64,000 bases of DNA from an uncultured Paracoccaceae bacterium (GTDB lineage Bacteria > Pseudomonadota > Alphaproteobacteria > Rhodobacterales > Rhodobacteraceae), in contig CANMAI010000006.1 in NCBI GenBank assembly GCA_947495795.1, positions 1-64,000 on the forward strand. Reading direction: 5' to 3'. Position 1 is the stretch's first letter, and each line of letters begins with the position of its first letter. This document shows, piece after piece, positions 1 through 8,022 of this stretch. The translations under genes were made by a program, and so were the position numbers. The notes below the pieces were generated by a model. It worked only from the letters and a program-made list of their open reading frames with translations. It was not told the origin of the DNA and did no database searches.

Positions 1-70
1 CCAAGCGAATTTGCGGCCCAACTGAACGAAACCCGAAAGCTCGCATGAAACCCAGACCAAAAACGGGGTG

Positions 71-117
71 AGCTCCAGTTCCCTCCCGTGACACTCAAAT
101 AGTGGCACAGTTTTAGG
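71..117. repeat. First copy of a two-part 10-bp repeat pair
   Basis: The 10-mer AGCTCCAGTT (71-80) is followed after 27 nt by CAGTTTTAGG (108-117). Both 10-mers recur exactly and in the same order at 1045-1070, with only 6 nt between them, so the two copies flank the truncated LysR gene. The resemblance to the short repeated termini of some insertion sequences is only an impression; no transposase is visible in the window. Bases 1-70 show no recognisable gene. Confidence 0.45.
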
Positions 118-120
118 GGG

Positions 121-603
121 CTAGGACAAGGGCTCTCCCGAAACACATACCAGATCAATCCGACGATGACTTAGCATCGTCATCAACTCACTACGATCCG
201 TTTCCAGCAGACAAATCTCCACCTGCGGATGCCTGTCGAGAAATCGTTGCAGCGACGTCCGAATTGGGCCTGCCGAGAGCGACGCGATGATGCCGATCTG
301 TAAATGACCGTTCTTGGCGACGCCCGCTGACCTCGCGGCATCGACTGCAAAGTTGACCTCATCCATGATCAGCCTGACACGAAGCGCAAAACACTCGCCA
401 GCGACAGTTAGCCTAGCGCCTGAAGGACGCCGCTCGAAGAGCGAAACCCCCAAAGTGTCCTCAAGCTTCTGAATGCGTCGGCTGATCGCAGATTGTCCCA
501 TATCAAGCGCAGCCGCAGCGCGGTGAAAGCTGCCCGCTTCCGCAACAGTAAGAAAGCATGACAACTGTGCTGTTTGAACATCTGGCCACATACGACGTGT
601 CAT
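121..603 (-). pseudogene. Truncated LysR-family transcriptional regulator
   Basis: This 160-residue product has a standard LysR N-terminus: a winged helix-turn-helix over about residues 10-70 (AGSFHRAAAALDMGQSAISR, then KLEDTLGVSLFER) and the first part of the LysR substrate-binding domain (HLQIGIIASLSAG). LysR proteins are usually about 300 residues, so roughly half the effector domain is missing. The stop at 121-123 is followed at once by a copy of a repeated motif (71-117), which suggests truncation by rearrangement rather than a short natural protein. DNA binding may survive but inducer sensing should not. It lies downstream of, and parallel to, the large minus-strand operon, so it might once have regulated that operon. 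Confidence 0.75.
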
Positions 604-1044
604 ACATGAGGCTCGGAAAAGTCTCCTCCAGGTTTCAAACTCAGTTTTATAGAATACGGATCAATTCCGTTAGATCAACGAGCCAAGTCGTGGCCGTTTG
701 GCTGGGCGCAGCGTTCGTGGCGGCCAGAAATATCTAAGATCATCTTACCCATTGCAATCGCACCGTCGACTGCTGGCTCTTCGGACCATAATTTGAGACT
801 GTTTTTAGAGGTTTTCCTATTGATCAACGACTAGCCATTGGCATGAGTTCTCTGCTTTGTGCTCCGCGAAGTCATTTCGCCAAATTGATTGTGCAGGGCC
901 CATACCACTTTCGACAAAGAGCAATTTTGCCTCTCCCGCGGCATCGCAAACGCGCGAACCAAACCGAACCAAGCCCAATATTTTGGGAATACTGTTTGCA
1001 GAATCCTAGGCATAATTGCTTTCAGGCCTCCGCCCCTTGGGTCT
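604..1044. other. Intergenic stretch without a recognised gene
   Basis: About 440 bases between the truncated LysR gene and the end of the MBL-fold gene. Short overlapping reading frames occur on both strands around 831-1046, but they antisense each other and resemble no family I know. The part just above 603 should hold the LysR promoter. Confidence 0.5.
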
Positions 1045-1070
1045 AGCTCCAGTTAGGAGCCAGTTTTAGG
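1045..1070. repeat. Second copy of the two-part 10-bp repeat pair
   Basis: AGCTCCAGTT (1045-1054) and CAGTTTTAGG (1061-1070) repeat the pair found at 71-117, in direct orientation. This copy lacks most of the spacer. It ends six bases before the stop of the MBL-fold gene, so the two copies delimit the segment carrying the truncated LysR gene. Confidence 0.45.
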
Positions 1071-1076
1071 TGCAAT

Positions 1077-1988
1077 TCACCTTTCCCTCAGCAATTCTTC
1101 AGCGATAGCTTGAGCATTGAGACGCATGAAATCAGGAATCGGCGCAACAGGCTCCTGACCGGGATGTAGCAGTTCGAACTCCTCGGCGACTTCGGTCGCT
1201 TCTTCATCCGTAAATACACCATCTTCGATACGAACTCGAACGAGACTATGCATATCCTTGATCCATACAGCCTGTTCTTCCGCCAGTTTCGAGAGAGGAG
1301 CTTGGGCGCCGTGACCAGGGTAAGCAATAGTTTGATCGCGCCCATATTGCTGGGTGACGCAATCCAGTTGCCGGAGCCACTGAGTTGTGCGTTGCTCGAG
1401 CAGAAAGCCTTTCTTGTCATTATCCGTAAGGTCGCCCACGAAGACTGCGCCGTTCTGCTGATCGTAGAAGATCGTCATGGCGATGGACTCGCCCGCTCCG
1501 ATATCGTCAACCGTAAGCACAATATCTCCAAAGCGTAGAACCTCCCCATCGACCACAACCCGAGTGACGGCGGCAAGCTGCGTCGGATAAGCGTCGCCAT
1601 TCACGCGGCGCGCGAAGGCGAACATCCCCAGGCTATCGCTTTGCATCTCATCGGTGGTGGCTTGGAGCGCAACGACTGGGGTGTCGGGAAAGGCTTGCAG
1701 TATAGATGGGATCCCTCCGACATGGTCTGGATGCGGATGGGTGATTAGGATGGCGAGAAGCGGCTTGCCTGTCGCCTCGATGCGCTCCGCCACGTCCTGG
1801 CCGGCTTGAATGGTTCGCTGGCCATCGATCAAAACGACGCCGTCCTCGCCTTCAAGTATCCATGTATTCACACTGCCGGGTCCCGGCTCGTGGAACCGCT
1901 CGATCTCATACGCCCATGCGGGAATGGCCAACGTCATGATCAATGTGACTGTTCCGACGAAGCGGGCTGCGAATGGCGAGGTCTTCAT
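1077..1988 (-). CDS. Secreted MBL-fold metallo-hydrolase
   Basis: A 303-residue metallo-beta-lactamase-fold protein. A Sec signal peptide is clear (hydrophobic 10-25, cleavage expected after AWA at 25-27), so the enzyme should be periplasmic. The zinc-binding signature HPHPDHVGG starts at residue 84, a GD pair follows near 185, and a GHG motif near 225-227 supplies further ligands. This pattern matches the glyoxalase-II-like and quinoprotein-relay-like branch of the superfamily rather than classical beta-lactamases. The substrate cannot be read from sequence. It is the last gene of a minus-strand run and lies 46 nt after the MFS transporter, so it is probably co-transcribed with it. An ester or lactone substrate would fit the beta-propeller genes upstream, but that is inference. 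Confidence 0.85.
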   Translation of the reverse strand: MKTSPFAARFVGTVTLIMTLAIPAWAYEIERFHEPGPGSVNTWILEGEDGVVLIDGQRTIQAGQDVAERIEATGKPLLAILITHPHPDHVGGIPSILQAFPDTPVVALQATTDEMQSDSLGMFAFARRVNGDAYPTQLAAVTRVVVDGEVLRFGDIVLTVDDIGAGESIAMTIFYDQQNGAVFVGDLTDNDKKGFLLEQRTTQWLRQLDCVTQQYGRDQTIAYPGHGAQAPLSKLAEEQAVWIKDMHSLVRVRIEDGVFTDEEATEVAEEFELLHPGQEPVAPIPDFMRLNAQAIAEELLRER

Positions 1989-2034
1989 GGTCTATTTCCT
2001 TTCGAAAAAGTTTCGGGCGGCCGCACGCGATGCA

Positions 2035-3789
2035 TCAGACATCCATCGTGGTCGGGCCGATAAGAGTGTGCGGTAGATCGGTGGGTCGTGATGCCGTCGG
2101 TTGAGCCTTCTTCCGCCCTGCGCCGATCCAGTGGACCACACGCGGTTCGCTCTCCTCTTGCAAGGTCGCACGCAGCATCTGCTCCAACTCAACCGCTTCG
2201 GCGGATTGCCGACTGCGTTGTCTCAGGTGATCGTCCCAGGTTGCCACCAGGTTCACTTCCATGAAGCGCCTTGGCTCACCGCCGTGTTCGAACAAGTCCC
2301 AAGTCACTGTCCCGCTGGCACGGCGCGTGCTTGCGATGCGGCATATGATTTCGTGGAATCGGTCCTCCATGCCTTGCCGAACAGCATATTGCACTGTCAC
2401 GAGGATCGGGCCGTCAGTAGAGTCGATGTCGGCATTGATGTTGGGTTCTGGCCAAACGGCGGCTCGGGTCGTGCTTGACGGCGCCTTGGCTTTCGGCATG
2501 GGCCACGCAAACGTTACGGCGGTTCCGACAAGCTGCAAAACGCCAGCCGAGACAAGAGCTGCGGTGAGGTCGATAATATCGGCCAAGGCGCCCCACAGCA
2601 GGCTTCCGACACCCATACCGACAGCGAAAACCATCATGAACAAAGAGGTTGCGCGGCCTCTGATCCAACCAGGAACCGCGACCTGCACCCCCGCCGTTAG
2701 CAGCGCCATGCAGATCATCCAGCCCATTCCAGCCAAGATCATGGCGGGAACCGCTAAAGCAGGCGCGAGTGCGAGGAGGCCAATCGTAGCGCCGAGGAAT
2801 ACGCCAGCCATCCCGACCAGATGCGCATCATCGGCCCGCTTACGCATGGCCGCCAGCGTAACACCAGCGATGAGCGAACCGATCCCGACAGCGGCCAGAA
2901 GCAAACCATACACTTCAGGCCCAGCTTGCGGGTCGCGCCGGGCGATCAGTGGCAAAAGCGCCCAAAGCGCGCTAGCCGGAACGGAAAAGAGAGCCGTTCG
3001 CACGAGCAAGCTGCGCAGGCTGGGTGCGTTGCGAGCATAGCGCAGGCCGGCACGCAGCGCCGCCAAAGCCCGTTCGCGTCCGATCTGGAGTTTTTCCAGA
3101 GCAGCCTGCGCGCTCGCAGCTTTCGCAAAGAAGAGTACGCCAACGACACCAGCGAAGCTTACCGCGTTGAGCAGGAAAACCGCGCCCGGACCGATCGCAG
3201 CGACCAGGACCCCGCCGAGCGCTGGACCAACGGCGCGGGCGAGGTTGAAGGAGATGCCGTTGAGAACGAGCGCCTGTGTTAAATCATCCTCGCCGACAAT
3301 GTCAGCAATCATGGCTTGAAAGGTGGGCAGCGAAAATGCGGCAGCAGCCGCTAGCGCGAAGGTCAGCCCCAAGAGCAGGGTCGGCGTCATCGCGCCCGAT
3401 ATCGTCACCAGGCCGAGCACGACCGTGACCAGCAGCATCGCGATCTGAGCGCCGAGCAGGAGCCGCCGCCGGTCATAGAGGTCCGCCATCACTCCGGCGG
3501 GCAAAACCAGGAGCGCCATTGCTGCCATCGCAGCAGATTGCACGAGTGCGACAAGAGTGGCGCTCGGCGTTAGTTCGGTCATGAGCCAGGCTCGCCCGAC
3601 ATCTTGAATCCAGGTTCCGAAGTTCGAGACCGTGGTCGCGATAAACAAGGCCGCAAAGAGGCGGTTGCGCAGCGGGGCGAGCGCTGAAACCGTCTCGCGT
3701 TCAGTAGGCTCTAATTCGGTCGGTGTTTGAGACCCGGTACCGACCGGCGACGCTTCGTCCGCACTTGTTTGATCGGCTTCGCCAGGCAT
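2035..3789 (-). CDS. MFS exporter, MFS_3 (EntS-like) family
   Basis: A 584-residue inner-membrane protein with about twelve hydrophobic segments between residues 45 and 430. It starts with a polar Glu/Thr-rich tail, and the motif DLYDRRRLLLGAQ marks the cytoplasmic loop between helices 2 and 3. Beyond the membrane part, residues about 450-565 form a soluble domain reminiscent of antibiotic-biosynthesis-monooxygenase folds (VTVQYAVRQGMEDRFHEII); this arrangement is known in the MFS_3 family, whose best known member is the enterobactin exporter EntS. The role here is probably export of a small organic product. The start lies one base after the stop of the NTF2-like gene, indicating tight translational coupling. 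The exported molecule is unknown. Confidence 0.85.
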   Translation of the reverse strand: MPGEADQTSADEASPVGTGSQTPTELEPTERETVSALAPLRNRLFAALFIATTVSNFGTWIQDVGRAWLMTELTPSATLVALVQSAAMAAMALLVLPAGVMADLYDRRRLLLGAQIAMLLVTVVLGLVTISGAMTPTLLLGLTFALAAAAAFSLPTFQAMIADIVGEDDLTQALVLNGISFNLARAVGPALGGVLVAAIGPGAVFLLNAVSFAGVVGVLFFAKAASAQAALEKLQIGRERALAALRAGLRYARNAPSLRSLLVRTALFSVPASALWALLPLIARRDPQAGPEVYGLLLAAVGIGSLIAGVTLAAMRKRADDAHLVGMAGVFLGATIGLLALAPALAVPAMILAGMGWMICMALLTAGVQVAVPGWIRGRATSLFMMVFAVGMGVGSLLWGALADIIDLTAALVSAGVLQLVGTAVTFAWPMPKAKAPSSTTRAAVWPEPNINADIDSTDGPILVTVQYAVRQGMEDRFHEIICRIASTRRASGTVTWDLFEHGGEPRRFMEVNLVATWDDHLRQRSRQSAEAVELEQMLRATLQEESEPRVVHWIGAGRKKAQPTASRPTDLPHTLIGPTTMDV

Positions 3790-3790
3790 T

Positions 3791-4222
3791 CTACGGGGTC
3801 CGCGCTGCAGCTACAGCGAAGGTGTTCTCGAAGAACTGACCGCCCGCAATCCGCCCACCCTTCATATCGAAGCGGGCGCACCAATCGCTGTCGGCAAGCT
3901 TGCCTGTTTGCTTATGACGGAACAGGAAATGCCCTTCGACGTAGACCCGCTCTCCCGCTTCGCCGAAGGAATGCGGGGTGAATTCCTCGACGTCGAACTC
4001 ACCGAAGAGCTTGCTGTATAGTTCGGCGTAACCTTCTTCACCTTCATGGACGTATCCGGCCCAGGGGATTGCGGCGCGCAACTCATCGTTCCCAGCTGAG
4101 CCCGTAACGAAGCGAAAGTCGTCGTGACCGTAAAGCCGGAACCCTTCATCCGCTCTGCCAGCATATTGCAGTTCGAAGAAATGCCGGACCTTCTCAACAT
4201 TTGATTGCTCACTGCCGCTCAT
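3791..4222 (-). CDS. NTF2-like / SnoaL-type protein
   Basis: A 143-residue protein with the cone-shaped alpha+beta NTF2 fold signature: an N-terminal helix (VEKVRHFFELQYAGR), a central segment with conserved aromatic residues (IPWAGYVHEGEEGYAELY) and C-terminal strands ending GGRIAGGQFFENTFAVA. Such proteins act as small isomerases, hydrolases or binding domains, often on polyketide or steroid-like substrates. It has no signal peptide and should be cytoplasmic. Its ATG overlaps the stop of the upstream dehydrogenase gene as ATGA, and the MFS gene begins one base after its stop. A paralogue of similar size lies at 7470-7964 in the same gene run. No specific substrate can be assigned. Confidence 0.8.
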   Translation of the reverse strand: MSGSEQSNVEKVRHFFELQYAGRADEGFRLYGHDDFRFVTGSAGNDELRAAIPWAGYVHEGEEGYAELYSKLFGEFDVEEFTPHSFGEAGERVYVEGHFLFRHKQTGKLADSDWCARFDMKGGRIAGGQFFENTFAVAAARTP

Positions 4223-4830
4223 TGGTCCGTTTCCATGTGATGCCGGACCAGCGCCCAGTCACGTCCAGTCCGGCCAGTCCCTGCAAGGTTGATCCAGATC
4301 ATCGCGAAGGCCTCAAGCAGGTGGGATTGCCGTATGGAGCCGAGGTATTGTGGGTCGAAGCCAGCATCACTGACGACCTGCTCGGCGATGCTGCGGCTTT
4401 CGCCATCGGGGCCGGCAATGAGCATGAAGGGCTTGGCTCCGCCGAAGGAGTCTGGCTCGGCCAGCACCTCGACGCCCACCTGATTGAAGCTCTTGTAGAC
4501 ATCGGCTGCCTCGGCCCAGGTAGCGATATTCTCACCTGCAGACTGTCCCGGCTTCAAAGCAATGCGCGGACCCTCGTCGCCCATGTCGACGGCGTTGGTT
4601 GCATCGATGAGAACCTTGCCGGTCAGATCGCCCGCCGCCGCGATGACCGGCTCGGCTGCGGAGTACGGGACCGCAAGAAGTACGACAGCTGCATCCGATA
4701 CGGCATCAGCGAACGACATCTCGCCATTCTTCGGTGCACGCACGCCATAGACGACCTCGTGTCCGGCTGCGGCAAGTATGCCGCCAATGCCTCGTCCGAC
4801 GCCGCCAGCGCCCAAAACTGCAATCTTCAT
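4219..4830 (-). CDS. F420-reductase-like NAD(P)-binding protein (COG2085 type)
   Basis: A 203-residue protein with an N-terminal Rossmann motif (GAGGVGRGIGGILA from residue 8) and the look of the NADPH-dependent F420 reductase/dinucleotide-binding family: an ATNAV-containing segment, KSFNQVGVEVL, then a GPDGES loop and a C-terminal helical region. The longer reading frame begins further upstream, but ATG 4830 is preferred because GGAGG sits 8 nt before it and it overlaps the stop of the NmrA gene as ATGA. In organisms without F420, members of this family are thought to act on other hydride carriers or small keto substrates. The partner is unknown, but the neighbouring oxidoreductases suggest a shared pathway. 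Confidence 0.8.
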   Translation of the reverse strand: MKIAVLGAGGVGRGIGGILAAAGHEVVYGVRAPKNGEMSFADAVSDAAVVLLAVPYSAAEPVIAAAGDLTGKVLIDATNAVDMGDEGPRIALKPGQSAGENIATWAEAADVYKSFNQVGVEVLAEPDSFGGAKPFMLIAGPDGESRSIAEQVVSDAGFDPQYLGSIRQSHLLEAFAMIWINLAGTGRTGRDWALVRHHMETDQ

Positions 4831-5696
4831 GATGCTACCTCCGGTTGGAATTCTTGCGCGAAATCCCCGGCGAAGTCTCTGAATGACCGCGCAGGGCGAC
4901 CGGTCAAACATTTCACACTGTCGCTGACTGCGCCCAGTTCTCCCGCCTTCAGCTCAGCGTCGAGTTCGAGCTCCGCGTCGGCATAGGCCTCGCTCTGCCC
5001 AAAGGAGAGCAATCGCCGCTTGTGCTCTTCAGGTGCAATATCCTCATGGTGTATCCGGCGGCCGAGAACATCGGACAGGACCTCGGCTTGCTGCTTGAAC
5101 GACAGGGCCTCTGGGCCAGTCAAGAGATAGGCCTGACCGTCATGGCCGTCTTTGGACAACACGGCCGCCGCACAGGCGGCGATATCTCGCGTGTCAATAA
5201 CGCTGACATTCGCTTCGCCCACTGGTAGGCCGAATACGCCGTCCGACTTGATCGGGTCAGTAAACCAGAACAGATTCTGCATGAACACGTTCGGTCGCAA
5301 GAACGTCCAGGCCAGACCGGACGCGCGGATTGCCTCCTCGACCGGCCGGTGCCAGTGGCCAAAACCGAAAGTCGGTTCGTGGTCGGCAGCGATGACCGAA
5401 AATTTTACAATCCGTTCGATGCCTGCATCCTTTGCGGCCTGGACCGCCTCTAGCTCACGGTCCGGCAGGGACGGATCGGCCGAAGAAATGAGCATAAGCG
5501 TCTGCGCGCCGCGCATGGCTGGCGCGAGCGTTTCTGGTGCGTCAAAGTCTCCCCGAACCAATTCGACAGCGGCAGGTAATCGACCGCGAGCCCGCTCTGG
5601 GTCACGAACCATACCCCGAACCGATGCGCCGCGCTCGTTCAGAAGGCGGACAATCTCCGATCCATTGCCGCCAGTGGCTCCAGTCACGACAATCAT
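4827..5696 (-). CDS. NmrA/atypical SDR NAD(P)-binding protein
   Basis: A 289-residue protein beginning with the Rossmann motif VTGATGGNG (residues 4-12). Further NmrA-family features are a GDFDAPETL segment, IVKFSVIAAD, and RPNVFMQNLFWF. It lacks the classical YxxxK pair, as expected for NmrA-like atypical SDRs, which include NADP sensors and quinone or nitroreductase-like enzymes such as QorB/YtfG. It is cytoplasmic. The start overlaps the stop of the beta-propeller lipoprotein gene (ATGA at 5693-5696), and its own stop overlaps the next start, so it sits in the middle of a translationally coupled series. The exact reaction is not deducible. Confidence 0.82.
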   Translation of the reverse strand: MIVVTGATGGNGSEIVRLLNERGASVRGMVRDPERARGRLPAAVELVRGDFDAPETLAPAMRGAQTLMLISSADPSLPDRELEAVQAAKDAGIERIVKFSVIAADHEPTFGFGHWHRPVEEAIRASGLAWTFLRPNVFMQNLFWFTDPIKSDGVFGLPVGEANVSVIDTRDIAACAAAVLSKDGHDGQAYLLTGPEALSFKQQAEVLSDVLGRRIHHEDIAPEEHKRRLLSFGQSEAYADAELELDAELKAGELGAVSDSVKCLTGRPARSFRDFAGDFAQEFQPEVAS

Positions 5697-6688
5697 TGCC
5701 CCGTCTCCTTGTCAGTCTCAATCGAGGTGAGCGGCAATCGCACCAGCGTCGCCTTTCCTGTGCCGCCTATGAACACACCGCCCGTCCCCAATGCGTAAAG
5801 CGTGGTGCCGTCCGGTGTGAGTTCAACCGCCGTCGCCCCATCGACATGTTCATCGAGCACTGGCTCCACGCTGCCATCGCGCTCGCGGACCAGTACCACA
5901 TCGGTATGTGGCGCGAAGAACAGTGTGCCGTCGGGCGCAAATTTGAAATCGTCAATGCCGGGCAAACTTGCGACACTTTCTAGATCGCCCGAAGGAGCGC
6001 TATCCGCGCCTATACCGATCCGGCTGAGTGATGCATCGGCGGAATTCGCAAGATAGAGCGCGCCTTCATGGATCTGAAGGCCATTGAGCCCGAAACCCGC
6101 CGGATCTTCTGGGGCCAGGCTCGGGTCCTCGAACCAAACCGAAGCAAGGCCGGATTCCAGATTGACTTGCCAGACCCGACCCGTTGCAGAGTCACCCAGA
6201 AGGGCAACAGTCTGGGACAATAGGGCCATGCCATTAAGGGCTGCGGCTTGTGGTAGTTCGATAGTTTCGCGGATCTCGCCATCATATGCGACGATCATCA
6301 CGACGTTGCCGAGACCATCTGCGGTCGGTGCCGCCATCGACCCACGATGCGCGAGCACAACGAAATCGCTGTCCCGAGCGACGACATTCATCGCATGCGC
6401 TCCGAGATCAATCGGCGTCTGCAAGCCGTCGCCCGGGCGCCAGATCTCGAGGCGCTTCGCGGTGTAGTTGGTGAAGACCACGTCGCCATTCGGTGCGATC
6501 TCGAGATTCTCGAGGAAAGTTCCAGGTGCGAAACGGGCGAGCACCTCGGAATTTGCGACGGGCTCGACTGGGGTTTCCGCCTCAGAAGCGCCGCCCGAGC
6601 AGGCTATTAGGAGCGCGATCCCCGTCATGCAGCCCGCCGCTCGTCGCCAACCAGTCACGCATCGCGCAGAGATGACATCAAAACTCAT
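5693..6688 (-). CDS. SMP-30/gluconolactonase-like beta-propeller lipoprotein
   Basis: A 331-residue protein with an N-terminal lipoprotein signal ending LIAC (Cys30), followed by repeated blades of the type LENLEIAPNGDVVFTNYTAK, LNGMALL and IDDFKFAPDGTLFFAPH. This matches the six-bladed SMP-30/gluconolactonase/LRE fold, whose members bind a divalent metal and hydrolyse lactones. The protein should be anchored in the outer or inner membrane facing the periplasm. ATG 6688 is chosen because it overlaps the stop of the NHLP-like gene as ATGA; the longer frame upstream would run into that gene. A second propeller (11951-13327) is encoded in the same strand. The substrate is unknown. Confidence 0.8.
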   Translation of the reverse strand: MSFDVISARCVTGWRRAAGCMTGIALLIACSGGASEAETPVEPVANSEVLARFAPGTFLENLEIAPNGDVVFTNYTAKRLEIWRPGDGLQTPIDLGAHAMNVVARDSDFVVLAHRGSMAAPTADGLGNVVMIVAYDGEIRETIELPQAAALNGMALLSQTVALLGDSATGRVWQVNLESGLASVWFEDPSLAPEDPAGFGLNGLQIHEGALYLANSADASLSRIGIGADSAPSGDLESVASLPGIDDFKFAPDGTLFFAPHTDVVLVRERDGSVEPVLDEHVDGATAVELTPDGTTLYALGTGGVFIGGTGKATLVRLPLTSIETDKETGQ

Positions 6689-7365
6689 CCGACCATTCCT
6701 TCGATCTCGGAACCGTCCACGGCATGCATCAGCCGCGGCCAGATAAGCCACTGCCACCAAGTGTGCGCTATCGCAAAGAGGCTTCCGTGGTGCTCGCTTC
6801 CGTCCGCAATACGCTCATCGGCCGGATCCGTGGGCAGCACCAGAATGTGCGCGTTTGTTTCTTCGATCGCGCGAACATGAAGGTCAGGATGAAATGTACC
6901 GCACATCTCGGCCTCGAGGGCTTCCCGTGGCGCTGATAAAAGAGCAGCCCGCCATTCAGGATCCGTCCAGCTCCGCCCAATAATCTGGACATTGAGCGCG
7001 CCGAGGAAGGGGTCGACCACCTCGCCGTGCTCGCGGCGCATCCACCAGTAAAAGCCGTGCGCAAGCATCCACCAGTCAGAGATTTGCTCATAGCGATACC
7101 AGAGCTCAGCTTTGGGCGGGATACGCGGAACGACGAAGATGAATTCATCGGTCGCCTTGTCAACGATCCGAAGGTCCATGCCTTCAGGTTCTGGCAGCCC
7201 TGTCAGCTCGAAATAGGTCTTCGGGCTCTCGACCAGCTTTTGTCGAAGCGTGGCATCTTTCCACGTGAGATGACCCAACTCGGCTGCGAGAGACTCGCGG
7301 TAGGGACCGAAGGGGCGAACATCAATACCGCTCCAAGTGCGCTTGGTTTGCAGTTGCTGGGTCAT
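6685..7365 (-). CDS. Tandem NHLP / nitrile-hydratase-alpha-like domain protein
   Basis: This 226-residue protein contains two copies of a domain resembling the nitrile-hydratase alpha subunit and the NHLP leader of RiPP precursors. Copy 1 (about 35-82) runs from WKDATLRQKLVESPKTYFEL to DEFIFVVPRIP. Copy 2 (about 133-180) runs from WTDPEWRAALLSAPREALEA to NAHILVLPTDP. Between and after them lie Trp-rich stretches (YEQISDWWMLAHGFYWWMRR; AHTWWQWLIWP). The nitrile-hydratase metal centre CxxCSC is absent, so catalysis of that kind is not expected. Known NHLP genes encode short peptides with a core after one leader; a double, Trp-rich protein is unusual. The next gene starts inside its stop (ATGA), tying it to the lipoprotein, NmrA and exporter genes. 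It could be a precursor, a carrier or a binding protein. Confidence 0.65.
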   Translation of the reverse strand: MTQQLQTKRTWSGIDVRPFGPYRESLAAELGHLTWKDATLRQKLVESPKTYFELTGLPEPEGMDLRIVDKATDEFIFVVPRIPPKAELWYRYEQISDWWMLAHGFYWWMRREHGEVVDPFLGALNVQIIGRSWTDPEWRAALLSAPREALEAEMCGTFHPDLHVRAIEETNAHILVLPTDPADERIADGSEHHGSLFAIAHTWWQWLIWPRLMHAVDGSEIEGMVG

Positions 7366-7469
7366 GGCAATTCAGTTCCTTTTTCTAATTGCGGCCGATT
7401 GCACCTTCGTCTCTGCCGCACGCTCTCCGAATTGGGCGCCGGTAACGAGGGCACTGATGCCTGCGATGT

Positions 7470-7964
7470 TTATGCGCCGTTCTCCGGCACAGTCCGTGGC
7501 GGCACGCCGGGCGCCCCATTGTCGATTGTCCACGATCCAGCCGTCCGAAAGGCATTGGCGATGGCGAAGGTGTCCTCGTAGAAGTGATAGGATGCGATCT
7601 TTCCTTCGCGCACCACAGCATGCATGGCGAAGTCGCTATCGGCGGCGTGTCCGGTGGATTTCGCCACAAAGCGGAGCGTGCCGAACACCGCGACCTGCTC
7701 GCCGTCGACGATGAACGTGTGATCATCGAAGCCGCGAACTTCAAAGTTCGCATTCAGAAGTTCCTGAAAGGCGATGATCTCGGCGATGCCGGTCCACGTC
7801 CCGGCCCAGGGAATGGCTTGTTTGGTTTCGGGTGACATCTGCTCGCTGGCAAAGTTCAGATAGACCGCATCTTCCGTGAAGAGGTCGGGAATGAGGTCGC
7901 GCCAGTTGGCCTCGCGAAAGCTGGCATAATACGCGCGTACGGTCGCTTCGGGAGAGCGTGTCAT
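7470..7964 (-). CDS. SnoaL/NTF2-like protein
   Basis: A 164-residue NTF2-fold protein: the N-terminal helix VRAYYASFREANWRDLIPDL, the core SPETKQAIPWAGTWTGIAEI, and C-terminal strands ending SYHFYEDTFAIANAF. It resembles the NTF2-like protein at 3791-4222, including the IPWAG and F-E-D/N-TFA motifs, so the two are probably paralogues working on related compounds. ATG 7964 is chosen over a longer frame because the fold begins there and AAGAGG lies just upstream. It lies 58 nt after the SDR gene and 104 nt before the NHLP-like gene, so it may close the ALDH-SDR unit or open the next. No catalytic assignment is possible. Confidence 0.8.
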   Translation of the reverse strand: MTRSPEATVRAYYASFREANWRDLIPDLFTEDAVYLNFASEQMSPETKQAIPWAGTWTGIAEIIAFQELLNANFEVRGFDDHTFIVDGEQVAVFGTLRFVAKSTGHAADSDFAMHAVVREGKIASYHFYEDTFAIANAFRTAGSWTIDNGAPGVPPRTVPENGA

Positions 7965-8022
7965 CTTGTGATCCTCTTCATATCCGTCCGCTTCTGTTGC
8001 GGGCTCCTGAAGGCTTGTCGCA

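Noticed and set aside
831-1046. Two mutually antisense frames of about 60 codons
   Set aside because: They overlap each other, lack ribosome sites and resemble nothing.
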